Assembly: GCA_016212965.1 (NCBI GenBank)
Contig: JACRDA010000071.1
Location: 1 to 64,000, forward strand
Source of the DNA: Myxococcales bacterium
Lineage (GTDB): Bacteria > Myxococcota_A > Polyangia > Polyangiales > Polyangiaceae
Length of the DNA stretch: 64,000 nt
Direction of reading: 5' to 3'
Each line of letters opens with the position of its first letter. Within the stretch, counting starts at the first letter, position 1. The notes under the pieces are model-generated. The model did no database searches, was not told the DNA's origin, and worked only from the letters and a program-made list of their open reading frames with translations. Of this stretch, positions 1 through 8,695 are shown piece by piece. The position numbers were made by a program, and so were the translations under genes.

Positions 1-1603
1 CGGCCGCGGCGCGCTCGCCGGAGGCCGCGAGCGCGCGCGCCAGCACCCCGAGGGTCGGGTCCCACGGGACGGCACCGCTCAGCCAGCCGAGCGCGCCGAG
101 CTCCCTCGGGCGCTCGGCGCGCCGGAGCAGCGCGCTCAGCATGGCGCCGCCAGCGGGCCGCCCCGCGAGGCGCTCGGAGGCGGCGGCGCGCACCGCCTCG
201 GGCACGGTCTCGCGCGCAGCCACCGCGAGCAGCGCCTCGGTCGCGTCCTCGCCGGGCTCGGCGGCGAGCCCGTCGCACAGCTCGAGCTGCAGCGGCAGCA
301 CGCGGCGGTCGGCAACCGAGAGCGCCCGCACCAGCTGGGTCGTGCGCGGCTCGGGCGCGCTCGCGGGATCCTCGCTCCTGCCCGGCTCGCGCGGCTCGGG
401 CGGGCGCGCCGAGACGGCGCACGCGACGAGGGAGGTCCCGAGCGACCGCGCGGCGACGACCCGCCCGTCCTGCGCCGACAGCCAGCGCGCCTCGCCCCCC
501 GCGTCGCACAGGGCGAAACCGTCCGCCGACGCCGCGCCGCCGAGCAGATCGTGGCGGCTCGTGACGACCCAGCCCACCGGCCCTCCCTGGACTGGGAAGA
601 CGGCGGCGATCCGGTAGTACGCGAGCAGCGCACCGCCCCCGGTCGCCGCGGCGTCCCCGTCGAGCGCTCCGGGGTGCGCGTGCACGCGCGCTCCGGTCCC
701 GCGCTCGATCCAGCGCCGCGGGTCGCGGCCGAGCGCGTCCTCGTCCCGGAGGCCGAGCCAGGTGGGCGCCTCGGGCAGGCGCGGCAGCCGCACCGCGACA
801 TCGCGGCCGCCACCCTGACGCGCCGCGACGGCTGCGGCGTCGAAGCGGAGCGCCCGCGTGCCGTCCCCGAAGTAGAGGACGCCGTCGACCGCGCGTGCCT
901 CGGTGACGGGCTCGCGCCGCACGACGCGCGCCGTCTCCCGCCCTTCGAGCAGATCGAGCACGACGACGCCCTCGCCCTGCCAGGGCAAGAAGGCGAGCTC
1001 GCCGGCCACCGCCGGCACGCCGACCTGCGCCGTGACGTCGAGCTGGCGGCGCACGCTCCCGGACCGGTCGAGCGCGAGCACGATGCTGCGCGCGCCGCTC
1101 AGGGAGCCGAGCGACACGAGCGTCGTGGCGCCGTCGTCGGCCGCCCCGCGCAGTCGACCGCCCACCCGCCGCGACCACAGGGGCTCGCCGCTCGCGGCGT
1201 CGAGCAGGAACAGCTCCCCGCCCCCGAGCCCCACCACCACCGAGCCCGCGAGCCACGGCGGCGACTCGAGCGGATGCTCGTAGGCCCAGCGCCTGGCGCC
1301 CGGCTCCGCGCGCCCGAGGACCGTCGTGACCTCGGCGTCCTCCCGCAGGACGAGGGACACGCCGACGAAGACGCTCGGCTGCTCCGCCTCGATCGCGGCG
1401 CGCGCCGCAACGCGCGCGGGCGCGTCGAAGGCTCGCTCGAAGGCGGCCAGCTCGGCACCGTCCTCGTCGGCCCACCCCATGTCGAGCGGGTGCCCGCGCG
1501 TCGGCCCACCCCCGCAGGCGCCCACGATCGCGGCGCTCGACGCGAGGACCGCGAGCGCGCGCACGGCGCGCCCCCGTCGGGCCAGGCATGGGCGTTCGGC
1601 CAC
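1..1603 (-). CDS. PQQ-like beta-propeller lipoprotein, 3' part cut off by the window edge
   Basis: An unbroken minus-strand frame of about 534 codons runs from a GTG at 1603 off the left end. The N-terminus is Arg-rich, then hydrophobic, and ends in a lipobox IVGAC (Cys about residue 30), so an exported lipoprotein is expected. A GTG at residue 14 would give a more normal signal peptide and may be the true start. Blade-like repeats such as LFLLDAASGEPLWSRRVGG and VVVLDLLEGRE are typical of PQQ/BamB-type propellers. The role is unknown; such proteins are often assembly or sensor scaffolds. The next gene (NUDIX) is divergent, with 156 bp between. Frame and codon use are clear; function is a fold-level call only. 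Confidence 0.7.
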   Translation of the reverse strand, partial: MAERPCLARRGRAVRALAVLASSAAIVGACGGGPTRGHPLDMGWADEDGAELAAFERAFDAPARVAARAAIEAEQPSVFVGVSLVLREDAEVTTVLGRAEPGARRWAYEHPLESPPWLAGSVVVGLGGGELFLLDAASGEPLWSRRVGGRLRGAADDGATTLVSLGSLSGARSIVLALDRSGSVRRQLDVTAQVGVPAVAGELAFLPWQGEGVVVLDLLEGRETARVVRREPVTEARAVDGVLYFGDGTRALRFDAAAVAARQGGGRDVAVRLPRLPEAPTWLGLRDEDALGRDPRRWIERGTGARVHAHPGALDGDAAATGGGALLAYYRIAAVFPVQGGPVGWVVTSRHDLLGGAASADGFALCDAGGEARWLSAQDGRVVAARSLGTSLVACAVSARPPEPREPGRSEDPASAPEPRTTQLVRALSVADRRVLPLQLELCDGLAAEPGEDATEALLAVAARETVPEAVRAAASERLAGRPAGGAMLSALLRRAERPRELGALGWLSGAVPWDPTLGVLARALAASGERAAA

Positions 1604-1759
1604 GGGTGCAAGCCTGGCGCCGGGAGCCCCTGCGGCGCAAGCGCCGCCACCCGCCCGGACGGAGCCGGCCCCCGGAGCGACCACGGCGAGGTGTAGCCTT
1701 CCCGTCGCTTCCGCTATGCTCGCCGGGCCGCGCGGCCGCTCGCCGCACGCCGCACGCCC

Positions 1760-2425
1760 ATGCTGCCCCCGTTGCCCGTCATCGAGCTCGTCGAGCTGGA
1801 GGATCTGACGCCTCCCGCGGCGCCCGGCGGCTTCTTGCGCCTGCGGCGCCAGCGCTTCCGGGTCCGCGATCCCGAGGGGCGGCTCGGCGACCCCTTCGTG
1901 TACGACCGCGTCGAGCGGGCCGCGCTCGACGCCGTGGTGGTCGCGGCCCACTACCGCGACGCCACGGGCACGCGCCACGTCTACGTGCGGAGCGCGCTCC
2001 GCCCGCCGGTGCACCTCCGCCCGCTCGCCAGCCGGCCCCTGCCGGAGAAGGCGACGCTCGGCGCGCTGTGGGAGCTGCCCGCCGGCCTGGTCGAGCCCGA
2101 CGAGTGCAGCGCCGAGGGGCTCCGCCGCTCGGCGGCGCGCGAGCTCGGCGAGGAGACGGGCTTCGTGGCGGACGCGGCAGAGCTGCAGGGGCTCGGCCCC
2201 GCGACCTTCCCGTCGGCCGGGGTCATCGGCGAGCGCCACCATTTCTTCCACCTCGAGGTGCGCCCGGCCGAGCGCGGCCACCCGAGCGAGGACGGCAGTG
2301 TCCTCGAGCGCGGCGCCCTCGTGGTCGCCCTGCCCCTGCCGACCCTGCTCGCCGCCGTGCGCGCGGGCGACATCGAGGACGGCAAGACCGAGATCGGCCT
2401 GCGACGCCTCGCGGAGCTGCCGTGA
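1760..2425 (+). CDS. NUDIX hydrolase, ADP-ribose pyrophosphatase-like
   Basis: A 221-residue protein with a recognisable Nudix box at about residues 110-140: PAGLVEPDE, then RELGEETGF. The REL-x-EE-x-G core and upstream Gly/Glu that bind the catalytic Mg2+ are present. The stretch between the first Glu and REL is four residues longer than the usual x7 (CSAEGLRRSAA), a small insertion inside the Nudix helix region. The family cleaves nucleoside diphosphates linked to another moiety; ADP-ribose-type substrates are plausible but not proven. It is followed 36 bp later by NAD kinase, so the pair may act together in NAD metabolism or house-cleaning. Confidence 0.8.
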   Translation: MLPPLPVIELVELEDLTPPAAPGGFLRLRRQRFRVRDPEGRLGDPFVYDRVERAALDAVVVAAHYRDATGTRHVYVRSALRPPVHLRPLASRPLPEKATLGALWELPAGLVEPDECSAEGLRRSAARELGEETGFVADAAELQGLGPATFPSAGVIGERHHFFHLEVRPAERGHPSEDGSVLERGALVVALPLPTLLAAVRAGDIEDGKTEIGLRRLAELP

Positions 2426-2461
2426 CGGCGCGACGCGCCCCCGGCCGCGAGGGCCAGAGCC

Positions 2462-3394
2462 ATGGCTAGTCCCCGTCCCCGCGTGGCCCTGGTGGTCAAG
2501 CGCTCGGCCTACGCGAAGCACCTCGAGCGCGGCGAGAAGCTCATGGGTGAGCTCCTCTCGCGCGGCGATCCCTCGGTCGCCCACGTGGTGCCGGCGCACG
2601 CGGAGCACGAGGCGGCGGTCCGCGAGGTGGAGCGCGCGGTCGCGGCGTGCGGCGCCGCGGCCACGCGCATTGCCGGCCGACGCCGCTTCGACGCGCAGCG
2701 CTTCGACCTCGTGGTGACGGTGGGCGGCGACGGCACGCTGCTCCACGCCTCGCACAACGTCGGCGCGACGCCCGTGCTCGGCGTCAACAGCTCGCCGAGC
2801 TACTCGGTCGGCTTCTTCTGCGGGGCGCAGAAGGGCAGCGTCGCCGAGGCCCTGCGCGCCGCCCTCACCGGCCGACTGCCGAGCGTGAGCCTCACGCGCA
2901 TGCAGGTGAGCCTGAACGGCCGCGTCGTGTCGGCGCGCGTCCTCAACGACGCGCTCTTCTGCCACATCTCCCCGGCCCAGACCTCGCGTTACATCCTCGA
3001 GCTCGGCCACGTGGTCGAGGAGCAGAAGTCGAGCGGCTTCTGGATCGGACCGGCCGCCGGCTCGACGGCGGCCCAGCGCTCCGCGGGCGGACGGGTCCTG
3101 CCCTTCGCCTCGCGCGCACTGCAGCTCGTCGTGCGCGAGCCCTACACACCCCACGGCGAGAGCTACGCGCTGCGCCGCACGCTCGTCCAGCCGGGGCAGG
3201 TCCTGCGCGTGCGCAGCAAGATGCGCGAGGCGGGGCTGTTCCTCGACGGCCCCGACGACGTCGTGCCCGCCGGCCTCGGCGACGTGGTCGAGTTCACGCG
3301 CGCCCCCGATCCCTTGTGCCTGCTCGGCCTCACGGCGCGGCGCAGCTGGGGCGCGCTCGGGCGCGGCCCGCAGCGCCGGCGCCCGGCGAAGTGA
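2462..3394 (+). CDS. nadK: NAD kinase
   Basis: A 310-residue protein that would phosphorylate NAD to NADP in the cytosol. The signature GGDGT motif is near residues 89-93 (VTVGGDGTLLHA). It is followed by the second conserved block NDALFCH (equivalent of the usual NE/ND motif) and GSTAA (usual GSTAY). The N-terminal VALVVKRSAYAKH is a typical start of this fold. Length matches the family. It follows the NUDIX gene by 36 bp on the same strand and ends convergently, 18 bp from the MarR gene. The call is confident; oligomeric form and phosphate donor cannot be told. Confidence 0.88.
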   Translation: MASPRPRVALVVKRSAYAKHLERGEKLMGELLSRGDPSVAHVVPAHAEHEAAVREVERAVAACGAAATRIAGRRRFDAQRFDLVVTVGGDGTLLHASHNVGATPVLGVNSSPSYSVGFFCGAQKGSVAEALRAALTGRLPSVSLTRMQVSLNGRVVSARVLNDALFCHISPAQTSRYILELGHVVEEQKSSGFWIGPAAGSTAAQRSAGGRVLPFASRALQLVVREPYTPHGESYALRRTLVQPGQVLRVRSKMREAGLFLDGPDDVVPAGLGDVVEFTRAPDPLCLLGLTARRSWGALGRGPQRRRPAK

Positions 3395-3412
3395 GCGCGA
3401 GCGCGGCAGGGC

Positions 3413-3883
3413 TCAGGTCCCCGCGCTCTCGTCGAGCAGCGCGGTGAAGCGCTCGATCACGGCGACGGCCGCCGCCGCCTCGGCGCGCGGGCTCGCCCGG
3501 AGCAGCTGCTCGACCGCCGCTTCGACGGTCCCCGCCGTGGGTGCGTCGAGCGCGCGGCCCCGGCGCGTGAGCCCGAGGCCCACCCTGCGGCTGTCCAGGT
3601 GATCCCGGCGCCGCTCGACGAGCCCGTGCCGCTCCAGGCGTCGCAGCGCTGCCGACACCGTGCCGGGGTCGACGTGCAGGATGGCCGCCAGCTGGCCCGG
3701 CCTGATGCCCGGGTACGTGCCGACGCAGCGGATGACGAGGCGCTGCTGCGCGGTGATCCCGAGCCGCCGCTCCATGCGTCGCGACAGTCGCCCGAGGGCG
3801 TGCTCCAGGCGCCACAGGCGCTGCAGGAAGTCGAGCGCCGGCCCGAGCGGGAACTCCGAGGCTCCGAGCGGGCGCGCCGTCAC
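3413..3883 (-). CDS. MarR-family transcriptional regulator
   Basis: About 156 residues from a GTG at 3883. A winged helix-turn-helix occupies roughly residues 45-105: LTQ-type core GITAQQRLVIRCVG, then GQLAAILHVDPGTVSAALRRLERHGLVERR and the wing with DSRRVGLGLT. The GTG overlaps the otsB stop (GTGA), so it is the last gene of an otsA-otsB-marR operon and is likely co-translated with it. The ligand is unknown. Position suggests control of trehalose synthesis, possibly also of the divergent GH15 gene; this is inference. Confidence 0.82.
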   Translation of the reverse strand: MTARPLGASEFPLGPALDFLQRLWRLEHALGRLSRRMERRLGITAQQRLVIRCVGTYPGIRPGQLAAILHVDPGTVSAALRRLERHGLVERRRDHLDSRRVGLGLTRRGRALDAPTAGTVEAAVEQLLRASPRAEAAAAVAVIERFTALLDESAGT

Positions 3884-4635
3884 CGGGGCCCTCGCGCGCG
3901 CAGCTCGACGAGCTTCGCGAGGAGCGCGTCCACCTCGCGCTGGTCGCGCAGGAAGTACCTGGCCGCCGAGGCGCGCGACGCGCCGACGCGCACGGTGAAC
4001 AGGCGCCCCGGCTGGTCGAGCGCGAAGACGTCCTCGTCCGTGACGTCGTCGCCGACGTAGAGCGCGGTGCTCGCCCCCTCGAGCGCGCGCAGCCGCACGA
4101 GCGCCGTCCCCTTGTTCGGCGCGCGCTCGGGCAGGACGTTCACGACGAGCTTGCCGCTGACGACCCGCATGCGCACCGGCAGCGACGCGACCGCGCTCGC
4201 GATGGCCACCCGGGCCGCGCGCTTCTGGCGCGCGCGGCGGTAATGGACTGCCAGGGTGTAGCGCTTGTCCTCGATGTCCACGCCGGGCACGCCGGCGAGC
4301 GCCGCCGCGAGCAGCGCGCGCGCCCGCGCGATCTTCCGCTCGAAGGCACCGAGCTCGGCCCCGGGCTCGAGCCCGTGGTTGCCGATGACGTACTTCACCG
4401 GCGCACCCCCGAGGCGCGCCGCCACGTCGGCGTGCCCGCGCCCGGAGATGACGGCACACGGGTAGCGCTCGCACACCCGTGCGAAGAGACGCGCCGTCCG
4501 GCCGCGCATCGCGGCGCGCTCCCGGTCCGCGACGATCGGCGCCAGGGTGCCGTCGAAGTCGAAGGCGCACAGGACCCGCGACCACGCGAGCTGCGCCAGG
4601 AGCTCGACATTCTCGCGCGCGAGCAGGCGCCTCAT
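3880..4635 (-). CDS. otsB: Trehalose-6-phosphate phosphatase
   Basis: A 251-residue HAD-superfamily phosphatase that would remove phosphate from trehalose-6-phosphate. Motif I is FDFDGTLAPI near residue 24. Later come VISGR, NHGLEPG, the Lys-containing KRYTLAVHYRR block, NKGTAL and the Mg-binding YVGDDVTDEDVF. All are characteristic of OtsB. Its ATG overlaps the otsA stop (ATGA) and its stop overlaps the marR start, so the three genes are translationally coupled. It is cytosolic and acts on the product of the upstream OtsA. No missing residue was noticed. Confidence 0.9.
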   Translation of the reverse strand: MRRLLARENVELLAQLAWSRVLCAFDFDGTLAPIVADRERAAMRGRTARLFARVCERYPCAVISGRGHADVAARLGGAPVKYVIGNHGLEPGAELGAFERKIARARALLAAALAGVPGVDIEDKRYTLAVHYRRARQKRAARVAIASAVASLPVRMRVVSGKLVVNVLPERAPNKGTALVRLRALEGASTALYVGDDVTDEDVFALDQPGRLFTVRVGASRASAARYFLRDQREVDALLAKLVELRARGPR

Positions 4636-6866
4636 GCGCCCTCGACCCCCCAGGCGGCGCGCCCCGCACCGAAGCGCCCGGTCATGCGCTCCTTGCGGCG
4701 GATCTCGGCGGCGTCGACCAGCATGCGGCCGGCCCACCGGTACACGTTGAACTCCGACAAGAGCCGCCGCATCGACCGCATGCGCGCCCGCTGCTCGTCG
4801 GCGGGCATGTGCAAGGCCGCGGCGAGCGCGTCGCTCGCCTGGCGGAGGTCGTAGGGGTTGACGATCAAGGCCTCGGTGAGATCGCGCGCCGCGCCCGTGA
4901 ACTGGCTCAGCACGAGCACGCCGCGCTCGTCGTCGCGCGCGGCCACGAACTCCTTGGCCACGAGGTTCATCCCGTCGTGCAGGCTGCTCACGTAGCAGAG
5001 GTCCGCCGCGCGGAAGTAGCGGTACACCGCCGTTGGCTCGTGATGGGTCCGCAGCAGAACGATGGGGTGGTAGCTCTCCGTCGACCACCGGGCGTTGATC
5101 TCCGCCGCGAGCGCCTCCACGCGCTCGTTGAGCTCGCGGTAGCGCTCGATCTTCGTCCGGCTCGGCGCCGCCACCTGCAGGAACGTGAAGCGTCCGCGAA
5201 ACTCGGGGTAGCGCTGGAGGAGCTGGTCCACCGCGGACAGGCGCTCCTCGATGCCCTTCGTGTAGTCCAGGCGATCGATGCCGACGCCGACGAGGGCGTC
5301 CGGCGCGAGCCCGAGCTCGACCCGCACCTCCGCCCGGGCTTGCGCCACGGGTGGCACCTCGGAGAGCCAGTGCACGGGCCACTCGATCGAGATGGGGTAC
5401 GGCCGCACGAGCGTGCGCCGCTCGCCCTGCACGACGGCGGTCGCCTCGCGATCGATGCGGCTCTCCATGAAGGCGTCGACGCCGTCGATGAAGTTGCTGC
5501 AGTGCTGCCGCGTGTGGAAGCCGACCACGCTCGCCCCGAGCAGGCCGGCGATGAGCTCCTCCCGCCACGGGCAGATGCCGAAGCGCTCCGCGTTCGGCCA
5601 CGGAATGTGCCAGAAGACGATGATGGTCGCGCGCGGCAGGCGCTCGCGGATCATCTTCGGCGCGAGCGCGAAGTGGTAGTCCTGCACGAGCACGATCGGG
5701 TCGTCGCCCTCGACCTCCTCGCACACGGCGTCGGCGAACTTGCGGTTCACGCGCACGTAGTGCTCCCAGTCCTCGGCGCGGAAGACGGGCCGCGTGTGGG
5801 CCAGGTGGCAGAGCGGCCACAGGCCCTCGTTCGAGAAGCCGTAGTAGTAGCCCTGCTCTTCCGCCTCCGACAGCCACACGCGGCGCAGCAGATAGGACTC
5901 CTCGCCCGGCGGCACGCGCACGCGATCGTCACCGTCCACGGTGTCGCGATCGGCGCTCCCGCTGCCGTGTGCGACCCACACGCCGGAGCAGGCCCGCATG
6001 ACGGGCTCGAGCGCCGTGACGAGACCGCTCGCGGGATGGAGCACGCGGACGCCCTCGGCGCCCCGGTCGTGGCTGTAGGGCTCGCGGTTCGCGAGGATGA
6101 CGATGCGCTCGCCGTGGAGGTACTTCTTCAGCGTCGCGTGCAGGCGCTCCGCGCTCCACGCCCCGGCGCGGCCCTCCTGCTCGCGTTCCTCTGCCAGGCG
6201 CTGTGCCAGGGCCCGCACGTCGCGCACCAGCGGCTGGAACTCGTCCGTCCCTTCGCCGCCGAGCGCGCGGCGGAGCTCGAGGTTCCAGCGCTTCCAGGCG
6301 AAGCGCGCCGCGAGCAGCGTCACGACCGAGGCGCCGAGGGACAGGACGAAGAACGCGACGAGCAGGATGTTCCGCGTCGTCGCCTCGCGGCGCTCGAGGA
6401 ACCGGAGGTCGTGCACGAGCACGACGGCGCCGAGCGGCTCCGGATCGCCGTCGAGGAGGAAGACGCCCACCTGCACGGGACCGGCCGCGAGGTCGGAGGC
6501 CATGGTCCACGACGTCGCGTCCTCCGGCGCCGCGTGGCGCATGCGCTCGAGCAGCGACCGGCACGGGAACTCCGCCGGGTAGCCCTCCGTCGCGGCCAGG
6601 AGCTCACCGTGGAGCGAGCACGCCGCGGCCGCCATGATGCGCTCGTCCCGCGCGATGTTCGAGAGGATCGCCGTGAGTCCGGCGCGGTCGGAGGTCCAGC
6701 GGCCTGCGAGACTGTCGTGCGCGGCCCTCACCGCGAGGCTCGACCGGAGCTCGAGGTCGCGCTCGAACCAGCCGCTCGTGATGCGCGCGAGAACCGCGTA
6801 CCCGAGGCCGGCGAGCAAGCCGAGGGCGGCGAGCAGGACCACCAGGAATCGGAGCGTCCGGCCCAT
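4632..6866 (-). CDS. otsA: Trehalose-6-phosphate synthase (GT20) with an N-terminal membrane sensor and HAMP-like module
   Basis: 744 residues, much longer than ordinary OtsA (about 460-500). Residues 5-29 form a transmembrane helix, about 30-165 an extracytoplasmic segment with three cysteines, 166-191 a second helix, and about 192-235 a HAMP-like linker. The GT20 catalytic domain follows from about 255 to 735 with the family blocks [26 protein letters not shown]-like [11 protein letters not shown] and [13 protein letters not shown]. The enzyme joins UDP-(or other NDP-)glucose to glucose-6-phosphate. The architecture implies an activity tuned by an external or envelope signal and a membrane location. 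It heads the otsA-otsB-marR operon and is divergent from GH15. Confidence 0.88.
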   Translation of the reverse strand: MGRTLRFLVVLLAALGLLAGLGYAVLARITSGWFERDLELRSSLAVRAAHDSLAGRWTSDRAGLTAILSNIARDERIMAAAACSLHGELLAATEGYPAEFPCRSLLERMRHAAPEDATSWTMASDLAAGPVQVGVFLLDGDPEPLGAVVLVHDLRFLERREATTRNILLVAFFVLSLGASVVTLLAARFAWKRWNLELRRALGGEGTDEFQPLVRDVRALAQRLAEEREQEGRAGAWSAERLHATLKKYLHGERIVILANREPYSHDRGAEGVRVLHPASGLVTALEPVMRACSGVWVAHGSGSADRDTVDGDDRVRVPPGEESYLLRRVWLSEAEEQGYYYGFSNEGLWPLCHLAHTRPVFRAEDWEHYVRVNRKFADAVCEEVEGDDPIVLVQDYHFALAPKMIRERLPRATIIVFWHIPWPNAERFGICPWREELIAGLLGASVVGFHTRQHCSNFIDGVDAFMESRIDREATAVVQGERRTLVRPYPISIEWPVHWLSEVPPVAQARAEVRVELGLAPDALVGVGIDRLDYTKGIEERLSAVDQLLQRYPEFRGRFTFLQVAAPSRTKIERYRELNERVEALAAEINARWSTESYHPIVLLRTHHEPTAVYRYFRAADLCYVSSLHDGMNLVAKEFVAARDDERGVLVLSQFTGAARDLTEALIVNPYDLRQASDALAAALHMPADEQRARMRSMRRLLSEFNVYRWAGRMLVDAAEIRRKERMTGRFGAGRAAWGVEGA

Positions 6867-6925
6867 GGACTCGCTTTAGCACCCGACGATTGGAGGTCCA
6901 AGCATCATGTGCTAGAGCGGTGCTC

Positions 6926-8695
6926 ATGTCGCTCTCCGACCTCGGCCTCGTCGGCAACTGCCAGGTCGCGGCGCACGTACGTCGGGACGGGGCCGTCGTG
7001 TGGTGCTGTCTGCCGCGCTTCGACTCGGCGCCCGTCTTCGGCGCGCTCCTCGACGAGGCCGAGGGCGGACGCTTCTCGATCGGGCCCGCCGGCACCGCGC
7101 CCGGCGAGCAGCGCTACGTGCCGAACACCAACGTCCTCGAGACGCGCTTCGACACGCCGGACGGCTCCTTTCGCGTCCTCGACTTCGCCCCGCGCTTCGT
7201 GCAGTACGAGCGCAGCTTCCGGCCGACCAAGCTGGTGCGCATCGTCGAGCCCCTGTCGGGCACGCCGCGCATCCGCGTGCTCTGCGATCCCATCCTCGGC
7301 TGGTCGAAGCGCCGGCCGCGACGCGAGAGCGGGTCCCATCACGTCGCGTTCCACGGCTACGACGCCGAGCTCCGCCTCACGACGGACGCCCCGCTCGCCT
7401 ACCTCGACGGCGAGCCCTTCGCACTCACGGGGCGGCGACACTTCGTGCTCGCGTGGGGCGCGCCGGTCGAGGAGCCGCTCGAGCCCCTGTGCGACCGCTT
7501 CCTGCGCGAGACGACGCGCTACTGGCAGGAGTGGGTCAAGCACTGCGACATCCCGTCGCTCTTCCAGGAAGAGGTCATCCGCTCCGCCCTGGCGCTGAAG
7601 CTCCACTGCTTCGAGGACACGGGCGCCATCGTGGCCGCCTTGACGACCTCGATCCCCGAGGCGCCGGGCTCGGGTCGCACCTGGGACTACCGCTACTGCT
7701 GGCTGCGCGACGCCTACTACGCGCTCGGCGCCTTCCGCCTGCTCGGGCACTTCGAGGAGCGCGAGCAGTTCCTGCACTACCTGCTCAACGTCGCCTCGTC
7801 GGCGCCCGACCTCGATCTCGCGCCGCTCTACCGCATCGACGGCAAGAGCGACCTCGAGGAGCAGATCCTCACGGCGTGGCCGGGGTTTCGCGGCGAGGGG
7901 CCCGTGCGCGTGGGCAACGGCGCGGCCCGGCACAAGCAGCACGACGTGTTCGGCGAGATGGTCCTCGCGCTCACGCCGCTCTTCCTCGACGCCCGCTTCC
8001 GCGATCAGGCCACGCCGCCGGTGCTCGATCTCGTCACGCGCCTCGCGCGCCGGGCGGTCGCCGTCGCGGGGCAGCCCGACGCCGGCATCTGGGAGTTCCG
8101 CTCCGGCTGGCGACCGCAGACCTTCAGCTCGCTCATGTGCTGGGCGGCGGCCGACCGCATGAGTCGCATCGCGGCGCAGCACCGGCCCGCCGACGCCGAG
8201 GAGTTCGCCGCGGCTGCGACCCGGATCCGCGAGGAGATGCTGACGCGCGCCGTCGACGCCACGCGCGGCTGCCTCGTGGCGGACTACGGCGGCACCGAGG
8301 TCGACGCGGCGCTGCTGCAGGCCGTGACCCTGCGCCTGTTGCCGAAGGGCGACCCGCGCACGCGCGCGACCGTCGAGGCCATTCGCCACGATCTCGAGCG
8401 CAACGGCTGGCTCATGCGCTACCGCAGCGACGACGGCTTCGGCGTACCCACCGTGGCCTTCACCCTGTGCACCTTCTGGCTCGTGGAGGCGCTCGCGCGC
8501 CTCGGGCAGGAGGACGAGGCGCGGGCCGTGATGGAGAGGCTCCGCACCGTGGTGTCACCGCTCGGCCTCCTGGCGGAGGACGTCGAGCCCGCGAGCGGCA
8601 CCATGTGGGGCAACTTCCCCCAGGCGTACTCGCACGTGGGGCTGATCCACGCCGCCTTCACGGCGTCGCCGCGCTGGTCGGAGTTCGGGACGTGA
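6926..8695 (+). CDS. Glycoside hydrolase family 15 (glucoamylase/trehalase-like)
   Basis: About 589 residues from the ATG at 6926; a start 36 bp upstream is also open, but homology-like sequence (SDLGLVGNCQVAAHV) begins at this ATG. The N-terminal beta domain is followed by the (alpha/alpha)6 catalytic domain, with WDYRYCWLRDAY (about 255-266) holding the general acid region and the late block LLAEDVEP containing the base Glu. No signal peptide is evident, so it is cytosolic. GH15 enzymes of this form hydrolyse alpha-glucans or trehalose. Divergence from otsA across 59 bp suggests trehalose turnover. Its stop overlaps the next gene (GTGA). Confidence 0.83.
   Translation: MSLSDLGLVGNCQVAAHVRRDGAVVWCCLPRFDSAPVFGALLDEAEGGRFSIGPAGTAPGEQRYVPNTNVLETRFDTPDGSFRVLDFAPRFVQYERSFRPTKLVRIVEPLSGTPRIRVLCDPILGWSKRRPRRESGSHHVAFHGYDAELRLTTDAPLAYLDGEPFALTGRRHFVLAWGAPVEEPLEPLCDRFLRETTRYWQEWVKHCDIPSLFQEEVIRSALALKLHCFEDTGAIVAALTTSIPEAPGSGRTWDYRYCWLRDAYYALGAFRLLGHFEEREQFLHYLLNVASSAPDLDLAPLYRIDGKSDLEEQILTAWPGFRGEGPVRVGNGAARHKQHDVFGEMVLALTPLFLDARFRDQATPPVLDLVTRLARRAVAVAGQPDAGIWEFRSGWRPQTFSSLMCWAAADRMSRIAAQHRPADAEEFAAAATRIREEMLTRAVDATRGCLVADYGGTEVDAALLQAVTLRLLPKGDPRTRATVEAIRHDLERNGWLMRYRSDDGFGVPTVAFTLCTFWLVEALARLGQEDEARAVMERLRTVVSPLGLLAEDVEPASGTMWGNFPQAYSHVGLIHAAFTASPRWSEFGT

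Noticed and set aside
4479-7598. 1039-codon plus-strand open frame opposite otsA/otsB
   Set aside because: Its product is Arg/Ala/Asp-rich with no domain, and lies antisense to the well-supported trehalose genes; long mirror frames are common at this GC content.
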